A stretch of 64,000 nt of DNA, taken from the NCBI RefSeq assembly GCF_026151205.1, contig NC_087073.1, forward strand, positions 10,114,411 through 10,178,410, written 5' to 3'. Numbering within the stretch: the stretch's first letter is position 1; the number at the start of each line of letters is the position of its first letter. The notes below the pieces were generated by a model. That model saw only the letters and a program-made list of their open reading frames with translations, did not search any database and was not told the origin of the DNA. The translations under genes were made by a program, and so were the position numbers. The DNA is from Bolinopsis microptera. Its lineage: Eukaryota > Ctenophora > Tentaculata > Lobata > Bolinopsidae. Below are positions 54,929 to 64,000 of this stretch, one piece after another.

Positions 54929-56026
54929 GTATTTTCAAAATGCTGTCCCATTTTCAAATATGACATTTTCTAAACACAAATTTGACAGATTGGATGATAT
55001 TTTTGCCCAGAAACCAATTAGTCCAGTAATCGATGATGGTATGAAACCAAATTGAAGTACTGGAGTCCAAAATCATGAATAAAATTGCAAAATCATATTG
55101 ACCAATTTCTGTCCCATTTTCAGATTTGAAGATGAAATTTCCAGGACCCAAATTTTACAGTTGTGACTGATTATTTCATCCGCAATCAATTAGTAAGTCA
55201 ACTATAGATAAGATGCCAAATGACACGATGAGGTGCTGGAAGTTTGATTTCGGTCAGAGAAGCCCACAGCAAAAAGATTAACAAAACGAAAAGTTGTATT
55301 TTCAAAATGCTGTCCCATTTTCAAATAGGAAATTTCTAGACACAAATTTGACAGATTGGATGAAATTTTTGCCCAGAAACCAATTAGGTCAGTTAATCGA
55401 AACCAAATTGAAGTACAGGGAGTCAAAATCCCAAATAAAATTGCAAAATCATATTCATATTGTTCTAATGTAATCTCTGTCCCATTTCAGTTTTTGAAGA
55501 TAAATTTCCAGGACCCAATTTTACAGATGAGACTGATTTTTCATCCGCAACCAATTAGTAAGTCAACTATATATGCCAAATGATACGATCGAGGTGCTGG
55601 AAGTTTGATTTCGGTCAGAGGAAGCCCACCAGCAGAAAGATTAACAAAACGAAAAGTTGTATTTTCAAAATGCTGTCCCATTTTCAAATATGAAATTTTC
55701 TTAACACCAATTTGACAGATTGGATGAAATTTTTGTCCAAAACCAATTAGTCAGTTAATCGATGATGGTATGAACCAAATTGAAGTACCTGGCAGTCAAA
55801 ATCCCGAATAAAATTGCAAAATCATATTGACCCAATCTCTGTCCCATTTTCAGTTTTGAAGATGAAATTTCCAGGACCCCAATTTTACAGATGAACTGAT
55901 TTTTTCATCCACACCAATTAGTAAGTCAACTAAAGATGCCAAATGACACGATTGAGGTGCTGGAAGCTTGATTTCGGTCAGAGGAAGCCCACAGCAGAAA
56001 GCTTAACAAACGAAAAGTGTATTTTC

Positions 56027-56136
56027 TTGTATCACGTGGTGACCCCCACGGTCGCTTCACTGTAGCGTCCTTCGACGCTACAGGGGGGGCCCGCCACTTC
56101 GTGCGCGGCGGTCATACAACGTATGACAATGGACAA
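56027..56136. mobile_element. double-hairpin insertion, copy 2
   Basis: Same site and sequence; small indels in both hairpins, in the noisy part of the array. Confidence 0.9.
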
Positions 56137-57604
56137 GTATTTTCAAAATGCTGTCCCATATTCAAATAGAAATTTTCTAAACACAAATTGACAGATTGGA
56201 TGATATTTTTGCCCAGAAACCATTAGTCAGTTAATCGATGATGGTATGAAACCAAATTGAAGTACTGGTAGTCAAAATCATGAATAAAAATTGCAAAATC
56301 ATATTGACCCAATCTCTGTCCCATTTCAGATTTTGAAGATGAAATTTCCAGACCCAAATTTTTACAGTTGTGACTGATTTTTTCATCCGCAATCAATTAG
56401 TAAGTCAACTATAGATAAGATGCCAAATGACACGATTGAGGTGCTGGAAGTATGATTTCGGTCAGAGGAAGCCCACAGCAAAAAAGATTACCAAAACGAA
56501 AAGTTGATTTTCAAAATGCTGTCCCATTTTCAAATAGGAATTATCTAACACAAATTTGACAGATTGGATGAAATTTTTGCCCAGAAACCATTAGTCAGTT
56601 AATCGAAAACCAAATTGAAGTACTGGGAATCAAAATCCCAAATAAAATTGCAAAATCATATTCATATTGTTCTATGTAATCTCTGTCCCATTTTCAGTTT
56701 TTGAAGATGAAATTTACAGGACCCAAATTTTACAGATGAGACTGATTTTTTCATCCGCAACCAATTAGTAAGTCAACTATCGATGCCAAATGATACGATC
56801 GAGTGCTGGAAGTTTGATTCGGTCAGAGGAAGCCCACAAGCAGAAAGCATAACAAAACGAAAAGTTGTATTTTCAAAATGCTGTCCCATTTTCAAATATG
56901 AAATTTTCTTAACACAAATTTGACAGATTGGATGAAATTTTTGCCCAGAAACCAAATTAAGTCAGTAATCGCTGATGGTATGAAACCAAATTGAAGTACT
57001 GGCAGTCAAAATCCCGAATAAAATTGCAAAATCATATTGACCCAATCTCTGTCCCATTTCAGTTTTTGAAGATGAAATTTCCAGGACCCCAATTTTACAG
57101 ATGAGACTGATTTTTTCATCCACAACCAATTAGTAAGTCAACTATAGATGCCAATGACACGATTGAGGTGCTGGAAGCTTGATTTCGGTCAGAGGGAAGC
57201 CCACAGCAGAAAGCTTAACAAAACGAAAAGTTGTATTTTCAAAATGCTGTCCCATTTTCAAATATGAAAGTTTCTTAACACAAATTTGACAGATTGGATG
57301 AAATTTTTGTCCAGAAACCAATTAGTCAGTTAATCGATGATGGTATGAAACCAAATTGAAGTACTGGCAGTCAAAATCCCGAATAAAATTGCAAATCATA
57401 TTGACCCAATCTCTGTCCCATTTTCAGTTTTTGAAGATGAAATTTCCAGGACCCCAATTTTACAGATGAGACTGATTTTTTCATCCACAACCATTAGTAA
57501 GTCAACTATAGATGCCAAATGACACGATTGAGGTGCTGGAAGCTTGATTTCGGTCAGAGGAAGCCCACAGCAGAAAGCTTAACAAAACGAAAAGTTGTAT
57601 TTTC

Positions 57605-57715
57605 TTGTATCACGTGGTGACCCCCACGGTCGCTTCACTGTAGCGTCTTCGACGCTACAGGGGGGGGCCGCGCACTTCGTGCGCGGCGGGTCATACAACG
57701 TATGACAATGGACAA
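57605..57715. mobile_element. double-hairpin insertion, copy 3
   Basis: Intact: TGTAGCGTC-TTC-GACGCTACA then GCCGCGCAC-TTC-GTGCGCGGC, two perfect 9-bp stems with the same TTC loop. Spacing to copy 2 is 1578, one extra insert-free monomer. Confidence 0.92.
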
Positions 57716-58817
57716 GTATTTTCAAAATGCTGTCCCATTTTCAAATATGAAATTTTCTAAACACAAATTTGACAGATTGGATGATATTTTTGCCCGGAAA
57801 CCAATTAGTCAGTTAATCGATGATGTATGAAACCAAATTGAAGTACTGGGAGTCAAAATCATGAATAAAATTGCAAATCATATTGACCCAATCTCTGTCC
57901 CATTTTCAGATTTTGAAGATGAAATTTCCAGGACCCAAATTTTACAGTTGTGACTGATTTTTTCATCCGCAATCAATTAGTAAGTCAACTATAGATAAGA
58001 TGCCAAATGACACGATTGAGGTGCTGGAAGTTTGATTTCGGTCAGAGGAAGCCCACAGCAAAAAGATTAACAAAACGAAAAGTTGTATTTTCAAAATGCT
58101 GTCCCATTTTCAAATAGGAAATTTCTAAACACAAATTTGACAAATTGGATGAAATTTTTGCCCAGAAACAATTAGTCAGTTAATCGAAACCAAATTGAAG
58201 TACTGGAGTCAAAATCCCAAATAAAATTGCAAAATCATATTCATATTGTTCTAATGTAATCTCTGTCCATTTTCAGTTTTTGAAGATGAAATTTCCAGGA
58301 CCCAAATTTTACAGATGAGACTGATTTTTTTCATCCGCAACCAATTAGTAAGTCAACTATAGATGCCAAATGATACGATCGAGGTGCTGGAAGTTTGATT
58401 TCGGTCAGAGGAAGCCCACAGCAGAAAGCTTAACAAAACGAAAAGTTGTATTTTCAAAATGCTGTCCCATTTTCAAATATGAAATTTTCTTAACACAAAT
58501 TTGACAGATTGGATGAAATTTTTGCCCAGAAACCAATTAGTCAGTTAATCGATGATGGTATGAAACCAAATTGAAGTACTGGCAGTCAAAATCCCGAATA
58601 AAATTGCAAAATCATATTGACCCAATCTCTGTCCCATTTTCAGTTTTTGAAGATGAAATTTCCAGGACCCCAATTTACAGATGAGACTGATTTTTTCATC
58701 ACAACCATTAGTAAGTCAACTATAGATGCCAAATGACACGATTGAGGTGCTGGAAGCTTGATTTCGGTCAGAGGAAGCCCACAGCAGAAAGCTTAACAAA
58801 ACGAAAAGTTGTATTTC

Positions 58818-58927
58818 TTGTATCACGTGGTGACCCCCACGGTCGCTTCACTGTAGCGTCTTCGACGCTACAGGGGGGGCCGCGCACTTCGTGCGCGGCG
58901 GGTCATACAACGTATGACAATGGACAA
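58818..58927. mobile_element. double-hairpin insertion, copy 4
   Basis: Both hairpins intact; the flanking 8-mer has lost one T on the left and changed on the right. Confidence 0.92.
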
Positions 58928-60034
58928 GTAGTTTCAAAATGCTGTCCCATTTTCAAATATGAAATTTTCTAAACACAAATTTGACAGATTGGATGATATT
59001 TTGCCCAGAAACCAATTAGTCAGTTAATCGATGATGGTATGAAACCAAATTGAAGTACTGGAGTCAAAATCATGAATAAAATTGCAAATCATATTGACCC
59101 AATCTCTGTCCCATTTTCAGATTTGAAGATGAAATTTCCAGGACCCAAATTTTACAGTTGTGACTGATTTTTTTCATCCGCAATCAATTAGTAAGTCAAC
59201 TATAGATAAGATGCCAAATGACACGATTGAGGTGCTGGAAGTTTGATTTCGGTCAGAGGAAGCCCACAGCAAAAAGATTAACAAAACGAAAAGTTGTATT
59301 TTCAAAATGCTGTCCCATTTTCAATAGGAAATTTCTAAACACAAATTGACAGATTGGATGAAATTTTTGCCCAGAAACCAATTAGTCAGTTAATCGAAAA
59401 CCAAATTGAAGTACTGGGAGTCAAAATCCCAAATAAAATTGCAAAATCATATTCATATTGTTCTAATGTAATCTCTGTCCCATTTTCAGTTTTTGAAGAT
59501 GAAATTTTCCAGGACCCAAATTTTACAGATGAGACTGATTTTTTCATCCGCAACCAATTAGTAAGTCAACTATAAATGCCAAATGATACGATCGAGGTGC
59601 TGGAAGTTTGATTTCGGTCAGAGGAAGCCCACAGCAGAAAGCTTAACAAAACGAAAAGTTGTATTTTCAAAATGCTGTCCCATTTTCAAATATGAAATTT
59701 TCTTAACACAAATTTGACAGATTGGATGAAATTTTTGTCCAGAAACCAATTAGTCAGTTAATCGATGATGGTATGAAACCAAATTGAAGTACTGGCAGTC
59801 AAAATCCCGAATAAAATTGCAAAATCATATTGACCCAATCTCTGTCCCATTTTCAGTTTTTGAAGATGAAATTTCCAGGACCCCAATTTTACAGATGAGA
59901 CTGATTTTTTCATCCACAACCAATTAGTAAGTCAACTATAGATGCCAAATGACACGATTGAGGTGCTGGAAGCTTGATTTCGGTCAGAGGAAGCCCACAG
60001 CAGAAAGCTTAACAAAACGAAAAGTTGTATTTTC

Positions 60035-60144
60035 TTGTATCACGTGGTGACCCCCACGGTCGCTTCACTGTAGCGTCTTCGACGCTACAGGGGGGGCCGC
60101 GCACTTCGTGCGCGGCGGGTCATACAACGTATGACAATGGACAA
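60035..60144. mobile_element. double-hairpin insertion, copy 5
   Basis: Both hairpins and both flanking GTATTTTC copies intact. Confidence 0.93.
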
Positions 60145-61254
60145 GTATTTTCAAAATGCTGTCCCATTTTCAAATATGAAATTTTCTAAACACAAATTTG
60201 ACAGATTGGATGATATTTTTGCCCGGAAACCAATTAGTCAGTTAATCGATGATGGTATGAAACCAAATTGAAGTACTGGGAGTCAAAATCATGAATAAAA
60301 TTGCAAAATCATATTGACCCAATCTCTGTCCCATTTTCAGATTTTGAAGATGAAATTTCCAGGACCCAAATTTTACAGTTGTGACTGATTTTTTCATCCG
60401 CAATCAATTAGTAAGTCAACTATAGATAAGATGCCAAATGACACGATTGAGGTGCTGGAAGTTTGATTTCGGTCAGAGGAAGCCCACAGCAAAAAGATTA
60501 ACAAAACGAAAAGTTGTATTTTCAAAATGCTGTCCCATTTTCAAATAGGAAATTTCTAAACACAAATTTGACAAATTGGATGAAATTTTTGCCCAGAAAC
60601 CAATTAGTCAGTTAATCGAAACCAAATTGAAGTACTGGGAGTCAAAATCCCAAATAAAATTGCAAAATCATATTCATATTGTTCTAATGTAATCTCTGTC
60701 CCATTTTCAGTTTTTGAAGATGAAATTTCCAGGACCCAAATTTTACAGATGAGACTGATTTTTTCATCCGCAACCAATTAGTAAGTCAACTATAGATGCC
60801 AAATGATACGATCGAGGTGCTGGAAGTTTGATTTCGGTCAGAGGAAGCCCACAGCAGAAAGCTTAACAAAACGAAAAGTTGTATTTTCAAAATGCTGTCC
60901 CATTTTCAAATATGAAATTTTCTTAACACAAATTTGACAGATTGGATGAAATTTTTGCCCAGAAACCAATTAGTCAGTTAATCGATGATGGTATGAAACC
61001 AAATTGAAGTACTGGCAGTCAAAATCCCGAATAAAATTGCAAAATCATATTGACCCAATCTCTGTCCCATTTTCAGTTTTTGAAGATGAAATTTCCAGGA
61101 CCCCAATTTTACAGATGAGACTGATTTTTTCATCCACAACCAATTAGTAAGTCAACTATAGATGCCAAATGACACGATTGAGGTGCTGGAAGCTTGATTT
61201 CGGTCAGAGGAAGCCCACAGCAGAAAGCTTAACAAAACGAAAAGTTGTATTTTC

Positions 61255-61364
61255 TTGTATCACGTGGTGACCCCCACGGTCGCTTCACTGTAGCGTCTTC
61301 GACGCTACAGGGGGGGCCGCGCACTTCGTGCGCGGCGGGTCATACAACGTATGACAATGGACAA
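61255..61364. mobile_element. double-hairpin insertion, copy 6
   Basis: Both hairpins and both flanking GTATTTTC copies intact; exactly 1220 bases after copy 5. Confidence 0.93.
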
Positions 61365-62474
61365 GTATTTTCAAAATGCTGTCCCATTTTCAAATATGAA
61401 ATTTTCTAAACACAAATTTGACAGATTGGATGATATTTTTGCCCAGAAACCAATTAGTCAGTTAATCGATGATGGTATGAAACCAAATTGAAGTACTGGG
61501 AGTCAAAATCATGAATAAAATTGCAAAATCATATTGACCCAATCTCTGTCCCATTTTCAGATTTTGAAGATGAAATTTCCAGGACCCAAATTTTACAGTT
61601 GTGACTGATTTTTTCATCCGCAATCAATTAGTAAGTCAACTATAGATAAGATGCCAAATGACACGATTGAGGTGCTGGAAGTTTGATTTCGGTCAGAGGA
61701 AGCCCACAGCAAAAAGATTAACAAAACGAAAAGTTGTATTTTCAAAATGCTGTCCCATTTTCAAATAGGAAATTTCTAAACACAAATTTGACAGATTGGA
61801 TGAAATTTTTGCCCAGAAACCAATTAGTCAGTTAATCGAAACCAAATTGAAGTACTGGGAGTCAAAATCCCAAATAAAATTGCAAAATCATATTCATATT
61901 GTTCTAATGTAATCTCTGTCCCATTTTCAGTTTTTGAAGATGAAATTTCCAGGACCCAAATTTTACAGATGAGACTGATTTTTTCATCCGCAACCAATTA
62001 GTAAGTCAACTATAAATGCCAAATGATACGATCGAGGTGCTGGAAGTTTGATTTCGGTCAGAGGAAGCCCACAGCAGAAAGCTTAACAAAACGAAAAGTT
62101 GTATTTTCAAAATGCTGTCCCATTTTCAAATATGAAATTTTCTTAACACAAATTTGACAGATTGGATGAAATTTTTGCCCAGAAACCAATTAGTCAGTTA
62201 ATCGATGATGGTATGAAACCAAATTGAAGTACTGGCAGTCAAAATCCCGAATAAAATTGCAAAATCATATTGACCCAATCTCTGTCCCATTTTCAGTTTT
62301 TGAAGATGAAATTTCCAGGACCCCAATTTTACAGATGAGACTGATTTTTTCATCCACAACCAATTAGTAAGTCAACTATAGATGCCAAATGACACGATTG
62401 AGGTGCTGGAAGCTTGATTTCGGTCAGAGGAAGCCCACAGCAGAAAGCTTAACAAAACGAAAAGTTGTATTTTC

Positions 62475-62585
62475 TTGTATCACGTGGTGACCCCCACGGT
62501 CGCTTCACTGTAGCGTCTTCGACGCTACAGGGGGGGGCCGCGCACTTCGTGCGCGGCGGGTCATACAACGTATGACAATGGACAA
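62475..62585. mobile_element. double-hairpin insertion, copy 7
   Basis: Intact, with one extra G in the G run; 1220 bases after copy 6. The next equivalent monomer (63696-63703) has a single GTATTTTC and no insertion, i.e. an empty site. Confidence 0.93.
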
Positions 62586-64000
62586 GTATTTTCAAAATGC
62601 TGTCCCATTTTCAAATATGAAATTTTCTAAACACAAATTTGACAGATTGGATGATATTTTTGCCCAGAAACCAATTAGTCAGTTAATCGATGATGGTATG
62701 AAACCAAATTGAAGTACTGGGAGTCAAAATCATGAATAAAATTGCAAAATCATATTGACCCAATCTCTGTCCCATTTTCAGATTTTGAAGATGAAATTTC
62801 CAGGACCCAAATTTTACAGTTGTGACTGATTTTTTCATCCGCAATCAATTAGTAAGTCAACTATAGATAAGATGCCAAATGACACGATTGAGGTGCTGGA
62901 AGTTTGATTTCGGTCAGAGGATTAGAGGAAGCCCACAGCAAAAAGATTAACAAAACGAAAAGTTGTATTTTCAAAATGCTGTCCCATTTTCAAATAGGAA
63001 ATTTCTAAACACAAATTTGACAGATTGGATGAAATTTTTGCCCAGAAACCAATTAGTCAGTTAATCGAAACCAAATTGAAGTACTGGGAGTCAAAATCCC
63101 AAATAAAATTGCAAAATCATATTCATATTGTTCTAATGTAATCTCTGTCCCATTTTCAGTTTTTGAAGATGAAATTTCCAGGACCCAAATTTTACAGATG
63201 AGACTGATTTTTTCATCCGCAACCAATTAGTAAGTCAACTATAGATGCCAAATGATACGATCGAGGTGCTGGAAGTTTGATTTCGGTCAGAGGAAGCCCA
63301 CAGCAGAAAGCTTAACAAAACGAAAAGTTGTATTTTCAAAATGCTGTCCCATTTTCAAATATGAAATTTTCTTAACACAAATTTGACAGATTGGATGAAA
63401 TTTTTGCCCAGAAACCAATTAGTCAGTTAATCGATGATGGTATGAAACCAAATTGAAGTACTGGCAGTCAAAATCCCGAATAAAATTGCAAAATCATATT
63501 GACCCAATCTCTGTCCCATTTTCAGTTTTTGAAGATGAAATTTCCAGGACCCCAATTTTACAGATGAGACTGATTTTTTCATCCACAACCAATTAGTAAG
63601 TCAACTATAGATGCCAAATGACACGATTGAGGTGCTGGAAGCTTGATTTCGGTCAGAGGAAGCCCACAGCAGAAAGCTTAACAAAACGAAAAGTTGTATT
63701 TTCAAAATGCTGTCCCATTTTCAAATATGAAATTTTCTTAACACAAATTTGTCAGATTGGATGAAATTTTTGCCCAGAAACCAATAAGTCAGTTAATCGA
63801 TGATGGTATGAAACCAAATTGAGCGACTGGGAGTCAAAATCCCGAATAAAATCATATCACATATTGTCCCAATCTGTCTCATTTCAGTTTTTGAAGATTA
63901 AATTTGCAGGACCCAAATTTCACAGTTGTGACCGATTTTTCATCCGCAACCAATTAGTAAGTCAACTATATATATGCCAAATGACACGATTGAGGACTGG

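Larger units (their letters stand above)
54720..63690. repeat. higher-order repeat 2: three monomers plus the 110-bp insertion, about 1220 bp
   Basis: Insertion starts are spaced 1208, 1578, 1213, 1217, 1220 and 1220. Monomer types in order: insertion-bearing (GGAAGCTTGATTTCGG); a type with ATAGATAAGATGCC, a deleted GATGATGGTATG and an added ATTCATATTGTTCTAATGT; and a type with ATGATACGATCGAGG. The last three units are almost identical. Confidence 0.92.
40720..64000. repeat. 366-bp satellite array, about 23 kb, running off the right edge
   Basis: Head-to-tail monomers of 366 bases; the marker ATGCCAAATGACACG occurs at 41021, 41387, 41753, 42119, 42485, 42851 and so on. About 60 monomers. The first is partial and diverged. 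Each monomer is itself an old dimer: AACCAATTAGTAAGTCAAC and AACCAATTAGTCAGTTAATC begin two halves of about 174 and 192 bases that share CTGTCCCATTTTCA and other blocks in order. The recurring 61-codon open frame (MPNDTIEV...) is a by-product; it is destroyed by indels in most copies. Confidence 0.95.

Noticed and set aside
40790-64000. CRISPR array
   Set aside because: The units are contiguous 366-bp monomers without unique spacers, in a eukaryotic genome.

Overview
Eukaryotic nuclear DNA from an invertebrate metazoan. The basis is spliced genes with GT-AG introns (an MNS1-like ciliary coiled-coil protein, two Rab35-type small GTPases, a secreted three-PAN-domain protein), interstitial TTAGGG-like repeats, and a dense mixture of LINEs, hAT, Tc1/mariner-like elements, Helitrons and satellite DNA. 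A sponge, cnidarian or similar early-branching animal fits; the sequence alone does not fix the species.

Layout. 1-1000: two minus-strand exons of an MNS1-like gene running off the left edge. 2.4-3.05 kb: a small unrecognised ORF fused to a half copy of a TTAA-flanked foldback element. 3.25-7.79 kb: a Tc1/mariner-like terminal-inverted-repeat element (TA duplication) that encloses a second element with G-run/C-run ends, a third small element with a 9-bp duplication, and about 2.85 kb of GGA-rich purine tract. 8.6-11.2 kb: a broken LINE ORF1 interrupted by a hAT MITE, a dispersed repeat and a Helitron. 11.43-12.53 kb: an intact single-exon gene for a secreted PAN/apple protein (minus). 13.4-14.56 kb: a GC-rich, hairpin-rich foldback locus with telomere-like repeats. 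14.8-22.85 kb: one LINE split by two insertions, an RLE-type (R2-like) retroelement with a 13-bp duplication (itself hit by a third LINE) and a 4.67-kb hAT-type element with an 8-bp duplication that carries a tRNA-like sequence, an X-box-like minisatellite and two structured repeats. 22.85-26 kb: two further LINE remnants, one ending in a 71-bp palindrome.

27.04-38.84 kb: two tandem Rab35-like genes on the plus strand, each predicted to encode 205 residues and sharing four intron positions and phases. The upstream copy is divergent, has an extra intron in its P-loop, an unusual C-terminus and introns filled with transposons and minisatellites; the downstream copy looks like the conserved gene.

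39.4-40.12 kb: a full TTAA-flanked foldback element. 40.7 kb to the right edge: a satellite array of 366-bp monomers (about 23 kb, roughly 60 copies). It contains two different higher-order repeats: a pure 3-mer (1098 bp) on the left, and on the right a 3-mer plus a captured 110-bp double-hairpin insertion (about 1220 bp). The insertion is related to the hairpin locus at 13.6 kb. Part of the array (about 48.96-50.15 kb) looks like poor consensus sequence rather than biology.

The cellular genes are not an operon-like unit. MNS1 (ciliary axoneme) and Rab35 (endocytic recycling, cilium and cytokinesis traffic) are ordinary single-copy animal functions. Most of the window is nested mobile and satellite DNA.
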